DNA from: Erpobdella octoculata
Taxonomy: Eukaryota > Annelida > Clitellata > Hirudinida > Erpobdellidae
DNA length: 64,000 bases
Assembly (NCBI GenBank): GCA_963978895.1
Contig: OZ022242.1
Span: 12,070,462 to 12,134,461 of the forward strand
Reading direction: 5' to 3'
Shown: piece by piece, positions 20,384 through 32,700 of the stretch
Layout of the letters: every line of letters starts with the position of its first letter
How positions within the stretch are numbered: the first letter of the stretch is position 1
Translations under genes and position numbers: made by a program
Notes under the pieces: generated by a model
The model's database searches: none
What the model was told of the DNA's origin: nothing
The model's input: only the letters and a program-made list of their open reading frames with translations

Positions 20384-22352
20384 ATGGCTCCCAAAACTGG
20401 CAAACTATATTATGGAAAAGGGATAAGCATCAAGAAAAAAGTTGTTGCAAGAGTAATTCCTTTTGAAAGTGATGATAGTCGTTTGTCGTCAGATAATGAG
20501 CGTGAAGACGACTGTAATCCACATGTAGAAATGAATGAAAGCTCCGAAGGATGCACCGACGTTGAGCACCAGGAGTCCCAGTGTCTCCAGCTCAATAGTA
20601 CTTCGGCAGATGATGAGAAAACCAACCTACCTTCAACTAGTAACGGGATATCGAGTACAAAAAACACTAAAGTGAAACGCAGACTTCTGTGGAAAACTAC
20701 AAAGAATATGACAGATAGGCGATTACCTTTCTTCGGCAATGAAAGTCTAAATCCTCATATCCTAGAATTGAAAACTCCAATCCAGTTTTTTAGAATGGTT
20801 TTTCCAGTTACACTGGAACAGCATATTGTTGAACAAACCAATCTTTACGCTGTTCAGACTCGTCCTGAAAAACCACTCCAATTAACGGTACCAGATTTAG
20901 AAAAGTTTCTTGGCATAGCCATGTGGATGTCTTTGATAGAGCTTCCAAGCACAAGAAGATACTGGAATGCCAAATACAAAATAGACAACGTATCAGAAGT
21001 TATGCCAGTCAACAAATGGGAAGAGATCAAGCGTTTCCTCCACTTCAATGACAATACGACTTTGCAGCCAGGTGGTGATCGACTTCACAAGATTCGACCA
21101 CTGCTTACACAGATACGAGATTGTCTGAACACAATTCCTAAGGAGGAATCATTGTGTGTTGATGAGCAAGTCGTGCCATTCAAAGGTCGAAGCCGCCTGA
21201 AACAATATAATAAAAATAAACCACACAAGTGGGGCTACAAGATCTGGGTACTCTCTGGCAAATCTGGTTTTGCATATGACATGGAAGTCTATACCGGCAA
21301 TGAAAATATTGTTTTGTCTGGAGAAAAAGATTGTGGACCTAGTTCCAACGTTGTATTGCGCATGGCTAGGACTATTCCACCTGTTGGACACAAGTTATAT
21401 TTCGATAATTATTTTACAAGCATCGATTTGGTTGTCTACTTGGCAAAGCAAGCAATACAGAGTGTCGGAACTGTGAGGGTGAACAGGTTGCAGGGTCTCT
21501 CACCAAAATCTGATAAGGATCTGAAGAAGACAGGCCGCGGATCCATGGCAGAATACACAACTGATGTAGATGGAGTTACCATCACATTTGTACAGTGGTA
21601 TGACAACAAAGTAGTCAATTTGCTTTCAAGCTATCTGGGTACGGAGCCCAGAATAAAAGTGAAACGATGGTTTTCAGCAGAAAAAGTAAGAAAGGAAATC
21701 GACTGCCCGCAGATAATTTCTGTTTACAATCAGCATATGGGTGGTGTTGATTTGCTGGACAGTCTCATGGGACTATATCGAATTACCATTCGATCAAAGA
21801 AATGGTATCACCGAATATTTTTCCATTATCTGGACATGGCCGTTGTGAACGCATGGCTATTATATAAGCGAGCTTGTTCACAACAAAATGTCACTGGAAT
21901 GCTCAGATTGGCTGAATTCAAAGCCGAAATTGCAGAAAGTAAGTAAAAAGTCAGGTTGTATAATCTTACTCTAAAACTTGACTTTTACTACTTGATACAG
22001 AGTTATTATATTTTTCAACATGTTTATATGCATAATAATGTTTTCGATATCTGGTTTCATTGCAGGTTTGTGCAAAGCTAGGAAAGGCCCAAGTAGGAAA
22101 AGAGCTGCTGGTCGACCGAGTACGGAGAGCCAACTCCAAGTTGTCATAAAGAAGGCACGATGCAGACAGATTGTTCCAGTTGCCGATGTTCGCACAGATG
22201 ACACCAGTCACTGGCCAACTTGGACCACCGAAAGACTGCGCTGCCGTCTTCCTGGTTGCAATGGACAATCACGTGTTTCTTGCGAAAAAAGTCAAATAAG
22301 TCTTTGCTTCACAAAATACAAAAACTGTTTCAAGCGTTATCACACAGAGTAA
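20384..22352 (+). CDS. piggyBac transposase, two exons, 613 residues
   Basis: Exon 1 is 20384-21938 and exon 2 is 22066-22352 (intron GTAAGT...TTGCAG; phase 1 on both sides). It catalyses cut-and-paste transposition. The acidic Ser-rich N-terminal region is followed by the DDE_Tnp_1_7 domain from about residue 125. The three catalytic aspartates are visible: CVDEQVVPFKGRS, LYFDNYFTS and HMGGVDLLD. Exon 2 adds the C-terminal cysteine-rich domain (LRCRLPGCNGQ, SCEKSQISLC, KNCF) that binds terminal repeats. If the intron is retained, the protein ends after 520 residues without that domain. A further likely intron lies in the 5' UTR. AATAAA lies at 22402-22407. All key residues are intact. Confidence 0.95.
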
Positions 22353-23044
22353 CAGTAATTTATTCGGGTCACTTTATTTGTGTATTTGTTCAATTTTTTA
22401 CAATAAAAAAGTTTTGAATTTGCATTTTTTATATTACAGAGTTCTCATGTTGAGAGTTTAACTTTTATGTATTTGTTTATCTGAATAAACATATGCACAA
22501 AGATAAAAAAAATTCTAGATCTTGCCTACCCATTGAAAATGTATTATATAGGTTACATAGTGCATGAAGATGCCGATTGGCACTCTTTAAATTTTCATCA
22601 TTTTATCACCTTTTTTAAAAAATAATTGAAAAAAAAATAATTTTCCCTTAATGTATGACTTGATACCAATGGGAAAAAATATTTTTTGTTTTAATCAAAA
22701 AACATTTTTTTTATTCATGCAGTAGAGGGTTAGAGTGGTTCAGAAGGCTGAAGCCTGTGTGAGAACCACTACAACATTTAGAGGCAGTTGTTTATGGTGC
22801 GTGCCTCCGCACACCCCCTGCGGACGTTGATGACGCTGTGAGATTCGAACCGCCGACCTTTAGGCCAACAGGCGAACGCTTTACCACATGACCACCAGCG
22901 CCTGTATGTATATAGGTATGTTATTTATGCATTGCTACACCATTCATCCGATCGTAATGAAATTTTCACACAACCTTGAGAGTCAAGGGGAATCAAATAT
23001 GGAGAAAAAAATTTTGAAATCCGTCACAAAATGAGCGGAGCGGG

Positions 23045-23132
<88 letters not shown>

Positions 23133-23535
23133 GTGTGCGTATGTATGTGTGTGTGTTTATGTATGTATGTATGTGTTTTTTACAATATTTCGGCACTAAA
23201 TGCTCATTCAAAGTATGTATGTATGTATGTATGTAGAATCGAATCTAGGGGGAGACTGAGAGCGAAAAAATGAGCGGGAAAGCGACAGGGAATGGATAAC
23301 GACCGGGAGCGGTAGCGCAAGCGGAAAGGAAACGGGAGCGAAACGCATTAGGTAAACATCTAAAAATATATATATATATATATATATGCACATGTTTGAG
23401 CAAAAACAGGAAGCCAACTGAGAGCGAAAGATAGAGCGGGAAAACGACCGGGAGCGGAGAAGGAAACTGGAGCGAGAGAGACAAACATTAGAAAAACCTC
23501 TAAATACCCCGGGCAACGCCGGGTGCCCCCGCTAG

Positions 23536-23705
23536 TATATGTATAATTTTCTGTCTGTATTTACATATATGTATAATTTTCTGTCTGTATTTACATATAT
23601 GTATAATTTTCTGTCTGTATTTACCTAGTATACATATATGTATAATTTTCTGTCTGTATTTACCTAGTATACATATATGTATAATTTTCTGTCTGTATTT
23701 TTGTA
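23536..23705. repeat. 30-bp tandem array, right side
   Basis: Five copies of TATATGTATAATTTTCTGTCTGTATTTAC, some with an added CTAGTATACA segment. The same unit lies left of the Helitron at 19224. Confidence 0.9.
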
Positions 23706-24025
23706 TGTATTACGCTGTTAGTGGTGCGAAAATAGCCCTAATTTAGACCATTGTCGACGGTTCATCACAACTAGTTTATTATGAAAAAAACAGACGTATG
23801 ATGCATTACTTGATTTTGATGAGCTAACTCTCCAAAAATTCAGTGCGAACACGCCGAACAACAATATGGAGCTGACCCCAACTCGATTTGTGAGCCTGAC
23901 CTACCCCAGCCATTTGAGTTTTGGCCTATTATATCATAGCAGCATGTAATATCCAACAGAACTCAATTCATAAATATAACCACTGAACTTCATTTAGTTA
24001 AAAATAATATATCAATAGTTAAAAA
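23706..24025. other. LTO1 3' flank
   Basis: I see no repeat or gene here; it is probably the 3' UTR and flank of the minus-strand LTO1 gene. Confidence 0.5.
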
Positions 24026-26316
24026 TTATGCTTCCTGAACGTCAAAGATGTTGCATAGCTCGGAGGGGCTCAAATGGTCTATCTGAAAAGAAAAAAGTGT
24101 GATGATGAATTTTAAATGGCAATGCTTAGGAAATAGGAAATATTAGATCAATATTAAATTCCAAACAAAATTAAATTAATACTTAGCTTTCAATTAAAAC
24201 TAACCACACAGAATCCCTTGGCTGTATAATAAGGCAGAATTACTTTTTGCCACAACAGAGCTGAATTTGCTTAGAAAGACAAATCGTTCGGGTCGGCACT
24301 GCCGCTTTTTTCGTTTGCCAATTTCAAAATTCCACAAAGCTACCAAGTTGAATAAACATTTTTAAAAGATCAAATAAAACAGTCATTTGAACATATGCTT
24401 TAAATATTAATTGCAAGTAGATTGTTTTTAAACACAACTCACTTCATTGTACTTTGACTTTAATAAACGTAACTTTTGTGGCAACTCATTAATTGGTTTA
24501 TATTTTAATTCTTCTAATTTCTTCTCAAAATCCATAACAGCACTCTTGTTATGCCTTGAAATTTCAGCAAACACTTTAATACATTGTTACATTAAAATAA
24601 AGCAAAATCTATTTTTATACTACATAAAAATTAGTATATTGAGCAAATAAAATAACACACAAAATTATTATTTATTAAAAATCAGTAAACACTTGAAATG
24701 CAATTCAGAATTTAAAATCAAAGTATTTACTTGTTGAGAGTATTAAACCAAGTTGTTATAAATGCATAATACATGCCAACCTGAAAAAATGTTGAAAAAT
24801 TTTTAATATAAAAGTGAACGGGAACAGGCTAATTAAATAAAAGCTTTCTTACCTCCAGAGCAACTTCCACTCCACATGTCAATCCATTTTGACTTTGAGC
24901 ACGCTTGCGACCTTCCTCAAAGCCTTCAGAAAAACCTTTGCTGTAAAACCTTCAACAGGACATCGATGTAATAATTAATGTAATAATAATATCAGTAACA
25001 TCACCAACATCATAAGTAGTCACTTCCTGCTACAAAAAAAAACATTTGAACAGATATTACATTTTCAGAGTTGTTATACACAATGGTAGAATAAATCTGA
25101 TTGAAGGACGATCCTGTAAAACCAAGTGATGGAGAGGCTATATACATGATAATCATGTAAAATCATGTAATTCAGCAGTTATATACATGACAGGTCATGT
25201 CGAGCCCATGAATAGTAATATCACTGAAGATGAGTAGTAGGTATTATAAAGTTACAGCTTCGGCAGGGTCGTAGCATTATATAACTCATATAAGGTCAAA
25301 GCATCCTATAAGACAGAAAATGATGAGCTCAGGAATATTAACTTGAATAACAATGTGCCAGTAGTTCGATTATATAAGTTCATAGTTTCTGCCAAAACAT
25401 TCTCTATTGCCTATTTATTTGTGAAAAACAGATTACAAGTTTTTTGAAAAAGCCTAGGACAATTCAAGGCATGTAAGACATCGGATCTGATAACCAACGC
25501 ATCAGACATAACTCAAGGCATTTAAGACATCAGACCCAATAACCAACGTAATAAATATAGTAACCATCGAATGGGACCTAACAACCAACGCATCAGACTT
25601 ATCATCCAACACATGTAAGACAGCACACTTTATATTTATAATCAAAGCATCAGACCTATTGTTCAACGCATCTAAGACATCGGACTTACCACCCAGCTCA
25701 TGTAAGACATCAGACCTGTTACACAATGAATAAAGCTTATTACACAAAACAGTAGGGCCTGTTGTATGTTGCATAATAGTTTCGGAGTGTGAATGATAAT
25801 AGGTCTGATGAAAGGGTTATTATGTAATAACAGTCGACCATTGGGCTCAATTTAGTGCGTAATAGGTCGGATGTGTCCGACGCAGTGTTAAGCTATACCA
25901 GTTTTTAAACGCACCGGACATAATTCATAACTCAAGGCATGTAAGGATGTACGACTTCCGAGTTTCAGACATAACAGTTAAAAGAACCAATGGAATAGAA
26001 TTATTTTATTACTCAACCGGTTGTAGGTTGTATGTTAATGTTAAGTTAAAGAATAGTTCCCAGATGTTTAAATTATGTAATTTTTATTACGTAATAAGAG
26101 TCAAAGCTTAGGTCCGATTTATTGCGTAATAGATAGGTCCGATGCAATGTTCTTGTACTTAGTATTTAGTTATTTAGTAGTTTAGTTATGCCGTACGGCG
26201 TACGGCGTAAATCACATCTTGTGCGTTTTTACCGGTATTATGGCAATAATAAATAAATCCAATAATTACCCATGCTCACTCATACAAATATCGGAAATAT
26301 CGTCAGTATCTTCCAT
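24026..26316 (-). CDS. LTO1: LTO1/ORAOV1 homologue, five exons, 117 residues
   Basis: LTO1 partners YAE1 as the adaptor that brings ABCE1 to the cytosolic iron-sulphur machinery. Exons in transcription order: 26316-26270, 24940-24853, 24780-24731, 24554-24443, 24082-24026. All splice sites are GT/AG and every phase closes. The product begins MEDTDDISDICMSEHG, then the deca-GX3 region GKGFSEGFEEGRKRAQ...NGLTCGVEVALEVGMYYAF, matching human GEGYREGYEEG...GSEIGCYQGF, then a C-terminal helix KKLEELKYKPINELPQKL. Human LTO1 is 137 residues. Oddity: the predicted end (FDVQEA) lacks the C-terminal [LIM]-[DES]-[WF] targeting tripeptide known from the family; a missed terminal exon is possible. It is divergent from STXBP1, with 410 bases between start codons. 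Confidence 0.87.
25470..26160. repeat. Degenerate tandem array in LTO1 intron 1
   Basis: 25470-25760 repeats TAAGACATCAGACC and AACCAACGCATCAGAC at about 40-base intervals. 25800-26150 repeats GTAATAGGTCGGATG / GGTCCGAT. The unit is strongly diverged. Frames through it are not genes. Confidence 0.6.
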
Positions 26317-26726
26317 ATTAAATAAGAGAAGAGTTAGTAGACCAGTAAAAAACTTACGACTGGTATTTTAAGCTGAGCGATATATATGGGTCAATAATAT
26401 TTTCCATAGATTAATATATATTTGTGTCAGCATTTTACTGTTTGACTGTTAGTGTTATAAAATAAACTTAATCTAAAATTTTAATTTTTTAATAAATTTT
26501 AAAATACTAATTTTTATTATTTAAAATTATTTTATAACAAAATGCACTAGTCAAATAGATCTTAAAAACAACAAATAGTTTTATCACGATGTTTTGATTT
26601 AAATTACAGTACTTACAAAAACTTGAGATAATGAATATTAAAATTAACGAGACCGGTTTGTCTGCTTATTAGCCCATCTGTCAAAATATTATTGGCAATA
26701 TTGGCATTGGTCGTAAACAAGACAAG
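26317..26726. promoter_or_regulatory. Divergent promoter region LTO1 / STXBP1
   Basis: 410 bases separate the two start codons. The region is AT-rich, with no clear TATA box at a usable spacing. It must hold the 5' UTRs of both genes; joint regulation is inference. Confidence 0.55.
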
Positions 26727-29700
26727 ATGGCTCTCAAACTTGCTGTGCATGATAGTTAGTATCTCTGTGATCAGTATTGATTTAAATTTTATTTAGCTGA
26801 TACTTTTACGAGGTGTTTTGAGATGTGAGAGATCGATCGGTGTATCAAGTCCAAGTGATATGAGAATTAAATGTAGGTGACTTGTTGAAATCGTGTCCAG
26901 TCCAGGCTGGCTAGACGAAATGAATAACAAGTCACAAGTGTATGAAAATTAATAAAATTTAATATAAAGTTAAATAATAAATAAAGTAATCCTTTACTTC
27001 AGGCCAGGCCCTGGCAGCCTAGGGAATTAATTATTTTACCATTTTCTCTCAAATTTAAAACTCATACAAAGTATTTGCTAATTAAAAGCAGGGTTTTATG
27101 AGGTCCCTATTTAAATAAACTAAAGCGGATGCTGTTCGGACGTCTAATTTGACCGGTGTAACTAAATACCGCATCGGCCCATGACTAAATATCGCTTCGG
27201 CCAATCGGAATCATCTTGAAGTTAGTTGGTCACATTGACCTCGTCTGCTTATTTCATGATTCGTTTTTATCAAATACCACATCAGCCAATTGGAATCATT
27301 TTGAAGTTAGTTGGTCACATTGACCTCATCGGGTCATCTCATCGTTTTTATTCCGTAGGATATAATGATTTATTTTAAAAAACTATCATAAATACAGTAT
27401 AATCCTGCTATAATTTACTTTGAGGGACCCAAGAAATGGGTATGTTATATCCAAAGTCTGTTATATCCAGGGTATAGAAAAAAATCAAGTTATTTGGAAA
27501 ACTAAATTGCATTGTACATGTAACATCAGTTAGGCAGTATTATGGTCTAAAATATATGTCACTTTCTTCTGACTAGTGGTCAACTGACTTGGATGTTTTG
27601 TGATCTAATTTGCACAAACCATTTAAATAGAGTTGTGTACATGATGTTGATAACTTGATGGTCCGTCTTCTTAGCAACTGAAATGGTTTTATGATTCCAC
27701 ATTTCTCGTTGTGTTCAAATTGTATTAAAGTAGATTTACTGAGACTATATGGCCAAGAAATTTTAACTTTTGATTATGTTTCATTTTTCTAATTGCTCAC
27801 ATATTTTTTTGTTTTTAGCATGATTGCTTTAAGGCGCGTTCACACAGGCAAAGATTCGCTGGCGCCAAATTTCAATGTCGCGGCATCTTTGCGACAGTGA
27901 GGGTTTACACGAGACAATTTCAATAAGCAATAATTTCTGCCAATATTGCGTGCATGGGTTTGTTTTGCTAGGTTTTGGTCTAGTTTATTTAGCAAAAATG
28001 TGTTATAATAAAAACTTTTACAATAAATCTTAATTATAGAAAAATTAAAAAAAATTATTTATTTTACTTCAATAAACTTTAATTTATTATTTTTGTGATA
28101 TGAAAAATTGCAAACAGCTGTTTATAAAAGAGATAGCAAGAACCATAGATATATGTCGTGTATAAACTAAAAAAAAATAAAAGACAACTTTTTCATAAGT
28201 TTGAAAAACATTTAAAGTTTATATTTTTACAAAAATAATACAATTTTTAATTACTAAAAGTGACTTTAGTTAGGCTATTTAGGAGAAATATCGATGAGCG
28301 CTCAAGTGATGTTTTAAATATTAATTATCATAAAAATAAAATACAGTTTCAATAAAAAATAAAATTGTACAAAGTTTTTATGTTTTAAATAATTAAAATT
28401 TATAAAAAAACATTTATTTTTATCCTGCGGATTAGTCGACCAATCAAATCGTTTATCTAATAAGTAATGTGTCTTACGTGTATGAATACATTATTCACTT
28501 GGCTTGAAAGTTTGAAGGCAACCAACATTCAAAATCTTGGCTGCCAAGATGTCAATGTCATGCGTGAGAGCGTTTACACGTGCATTTTTTCTAATTTAAG
28601 GTGACATTGACATTTGGCGCCAGCGAATCTTTGCCTGTGTAAACGCGCCTTTACGTTTATAAGACACGTTTCAAAAATATTTGGTCGACAGTGGCATCAA
28701 AGGCAATTAGGTTTTCAAATAATATTAAAATTGATTCACCGAAAATTGCTTCGTACAAAGACTTACGAAGATGAGAACTTTTTCCAACATCCTCATCTAA
28801 CTTACATGTGACATATTCTTGAAAATTGCATGAACATACTAAGAAAAATACCAACAATGTAACTGTTCAGCATCAAAAGATATGACAAAAATAATATGCA
28901 ACTAACTTTGATTCGAAAATCAAGAAAATAGACTGTTATGAACTCTTTTCAAAGGCTATGTTTTACAGAACCTTCATTTATGATTAGTATAATATTTTGT
29001 TATTTTATAGCAAAAATAATTCATCCCCAAAGTGAAAGATTACTATTAATTAATATATCTATTTGAACAAACCTAAATGATTTTATTTTACTCCTTAGAA
29101 ATTTTGGAAGATGTGGTCAAGTCGATCAGAACATCAGACTGGAAAGTCCTGGTGGTTGATCAGCCGAGCATGAGAATGATTTCTGCTTGCTGTAAAATGA
29201 CTGAAATTTTGTCAGAAGGAATTACTTGTAAGTAATATTTTATTACAAGATTAGTTGGTTATTGTTATGAGATATGTATTGGGAAATATACTTCTGGAGA
29301 ATAGTACAGGAGGGCTATATAACGACTTTGATATTTTCTTTTAAATCTTTAAAGTAAGTTTTCATTTTGGAAAACAAATTATTTCGTCTATAAACTAAAT
29401 TATTGTACAGATATTGTCATGCTTGTGTCCTGCCGCACAACTGACACTTCAACTCATTTGTATTTTTGTGTTGTCTTTATATTGACAAAATTGCTTTTTT
29501 TCTCTTTGCCCATTTTATTTGTGCATATTTATCGTGGGTACTATGCAGGGGCGTCATTTGCGGTGGGCAGGGGGCAATGCCTCCCCAAGGATTTTCAAAA
29601 AAAATTATTTTTTGAAAAATTATTTACCACATTTTTAGAGAGGTTTTTGCAAAAGTTTTTAAAAAGAAGTAACTGACTACCTCCTCCTGGGCCTTCAGCG

Positions 29701-32700
29701 TTTAAAAAAAATGTATACGTTTTTGGAATTGTATTTCTGTATAGAAAGGTAGCTATCAAAGCTGGAAACAGTATTTTGGGAACCATGAGAAGCGCTGTGC
29801 GTTAGCAAATAAGTAGTATGCATTGTATAATTTCAGTTTTTGACTTTTATTTAAAAACTTTAAAATATTTTTAAATATTTGCTCACTGTATTTTGTCAAT
29901 TCATCATCAGTGCAACCTAAACAAAATTGTACCCACACAGCAAGGATCAAAGTTGTTACCAAATTTCAAAACTAGACTTCGTCTTAGGGTATTCAGTACG
30001 GGCCGAAGCCAATGTACCGAGTCGTGGGATGTTGTGCTTGTAAAAACGAAACAACCGGGCCTGGGATTTTGTGCCTATATAACAGACAGTGCCTTAAAAA
30101 AATTGGCCCGTGCAAGGCTTTGCAAGTAAAGTTTAATAGATGAACCCAACCAGTAATGTTTTTACACCAATAATAACACAAATTCAATGGAACATGTCAA
30201 GACCACCCATTAACTATACAAAACATTTAGTGAAAGAAATTAAATACATATAACAGCTATAGCTCAATTTTTATAATTTTTAACGTGGCATAATGTCACT
30301 TGATTTCTCAGTCACAAACTACGAGTGAATGTTGTTGATTCACTATAACACAGACTCTTTCCTAAAGCAGCTCCACCTTCATAACTGGTAATTTTAACTT
30401 TAAGAGTGTACAAAATTTGCTCAAAAAATCAAATCCATTACCAAAAACTAGGCAAGTAATTCAATAAATACTCAAAAAATAGCAGCATCCATTATCATAG
30501 TCTTAATTTTTGGTAAATAAAAGAACAGGTGATAATATATCAGCTTTAAAGTAAGATTTAAATATATTCTCATGTATTCCTGTGAGATTTTGAAGATTTT
30601 GATATATAAAATTATACACAGTAAAAATTAAACATTAATTGGGGTTATATAAGTTGTCTGTCATATGATTTTCCATTTTGTCCAAAAATCCAAAAATGAA
30701 CAATAATATAATATTCTTGAGGTGTTGTGTTTTCAACTTTTTTTTTTAATCAATCAATCAATTTGAACATTTAAAAATCGCTTTTTATAGAGCTTTTAGA
30801 GGCTGTCTACGTTGTGGAATTTCTAGTTTTTCATCAGCAACGGCATTCATTATTACTGCAAATTTTTGAACAGTGTAAAATTCATTTCCTGAATTTTGTC
30901 AATTCTCTCTGACATATAACAAACGAACAGTTACATTTTTACTTATATTGATATGCATCTGACTATTTGAAAAGCAATGATAAGTTAATACAAAAAAAAT
31001 TTTGAGAGGACAAAATGCGGGCGCACGATGTTGGTTCCCCATAAATCTGCCACTGGCTAAAACTTTTTTGGGGAAAGAGTATAAGGTTCTGAATTTTTTG
31101 GAAAAAGTATTTATGAATACCCATCCCCCCTCAGTTATTAACTATTTTCTATTTTAGGAGGAAAAGTATAGCATTGCGTAGTCAAAATTTAATGTAATTA
31201 TTTGTGTTAGAAATTTGATATAATTCTGACATGGATTTAATCAGTATATTTTAGAAAATGTAAATTAAATTAAGCACATCTATTGCCTCAATTTTAATAG
31301 CTTCTTTCATTTGAAATTTGCATTGTTGATTGGTTCAATATGACGTTTTGGTCCATAATTCGAATTAAGTTGTCTACGGTTTATGTTTTTGTCCTTTATA
31401 CGTTTTAATTCACGATTTGAATTGTCAACATGTGGTAAGCTATAAAAAGTGTTTTAAAAGCAATGTTAAACATATTTTTCAGTGGTCGAAGATTTAACAA
31501 AACGTAGGGAGCCTCTACCATCACTGGAGGCAGTTTATTTGATAGCTCCTGTAGAAAAGGTTTGATTTTTTGTTCATTCTGCTTTTTAGTCATCAATATC
31601 TTTCTTTTACAGTTGTTGCTTTAAATTTTGATTCAATTAAAAAATACAATGTGGTTTGTTTTGATTTCTCATATTTGAAGTTTGATTGAGTGACACATTG
31701 TCTTTTTCTGCATTTTCGATGGATTTTACATTTGTGCGATGTGCAACAATAAAAGGTGGTAGTCTATGAGATTGTGGCAATCATAAAATCAATCTCTGTA
31801 GCTTTCATATCAGGAATGTGCAATTTGATTATTATTTGGATGCAGTGAAAAATACGTTTCATACAATTGTATTCGGTTTACAGTTGGCTTAATAGATTTT
31901 CCCATAAAAGTTGTTGAAAATTTATTTGTTAAAGTTGTAATTTTATTAAATTATGATGGTTTGCTTAAATTGATCCGTTCTTTTATAGCTTTTAATTAGG
32001 ATTTTATTCAGATTTTTGACTTTTTCAACTTCAATCAAATTTAGAAATATTGTCTTTAACATTTTGCAGTCGATAAAAGCGATTGTTGCAGATTTTCAAA
32101 ACCCTCTTCGAGCTCAATACAAGCTTGCTCATGTCTTTTTCACTGAAGGTGGCGGTCTTTCATTAACTTATCGCTATTATAATGATTTCTTGTTGTTAAT
32201 TATTTGCTAATATAACTGGTTAATGCAGATGTGTTTTGCTATATTTTATAATTAATGAGTTTGGTTTTGATTTGTTTTGTAACAAAATTATTTTTAAATT
32301 GTTTTGATTTGTTTTTTAGTTTTTTTTTATTGCTTTTAGATTTGATGTAATTTTATGTTTAATTATTTTTTTATTTCAATTTTTTTGTTTCACTTCAAAT
32401 TATTTTTGTTTTTATAAAAATATTTCAGTCTGTTCGGACATTAATTGAAGATTTCAATAATATCTCGACAAACAAGTATAAATCTTGTCACCTGTTTTTT
32501 AGTCAAGGTTTGATTTTTTGTTGATTTTTTTTAAATGATGTTTTTTTCTGTTATAATTTTTTTGTCTTTCATAATAACTCCAAACATAAAAAATTTGTTA
32601 TTTTACTTTAATTGATTTAAATTAATCAAATATGCAATGATCGATAAATGTGTCCTGAAAAGTAGAATGTACTTGTAATTTTATATTTATACTCTCAGCA

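Larger units (their letters stand above)
19643..22733 (+). mobile_element. piggyBac-type DNA transposon, intact, TTAG target duplication
   Basis: Element body 19647-22729 (3083 bp). Terminal inverted repeats CCCTCTACCGCATAG and, at the other end read inward, CCCTCTACTGCATGA. The flanking 4-bp duplication is TTAG on both sides (19643-19646, 22730-22733) instead of the usual TTAA. Subterminal GATGCC-GATT-GGCATC palindromes lie at about 19660 and (imperfect) 22569; a variant lies at about 19999. It carries a complete two-exon transposase gene with its own TATA box and polyA signal, so it may be active. Confidence 0.93.
19621..22902 (-). mobile_element. tRNA-derived SINE, split by piggyBac
   Basis: On the minus strand the head at 22902 reads GGCGCTGGTGGTCATGTGG, with an A-box-like TGTGGTAAAGCG and a B box GGTTCGAATCT (about 22841-22851): a tRNA-like pol III promoter. 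The body continues to 22734, is interrupted by the piggyBac element, and resumes at 19642-19621 with the tail ACCATGTTACTTTACTTTAC. TGTATGTA flanks both outer edges (19613-19620, 22903-22910), a plausible target duplication. It is not a functional tRNA gene, because the cloverleaf is not conserved. Confidence 0.7.
19264..23535 (+). mobile_element. Helitron with nested SINE and piggyBac
   Basis: It starts TCTATATATATATAAAAC (19264) and ends with the hairpin CCCGGGCAACGCCGGG plus TGCCCCCGCTAG (CTAG 23532-23535). The flanks TTTACA and TATATGTATAATTTTC are adjacent within the 30-bp repeat unit, so the insertion lies between A and T without duplication. The left 330 bases are a different 5' type (AAATTTCAGCTCGATCGGATAACGGG). 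From 19594, family-B sequence (AAATGAATGTTTGTATG) resumes on the far side of the SINE at 22911. Minisatellite copies lie at 23265-23340 and 23400-23470. (TA)n spans 23049-23131. Confidence 0.75.

Noticed and set aside
20410..20739. Antisense frames inside the piggyBac and Ty3 genes
   Set aside because: Shadows of strong coding sequence on the other strand.
22840..22902. Apparent tRNA gene on the minus strand
   Set aside because: SINE head again; the sequence continues into a body and a TTTAC-type tail split by piggyBac.
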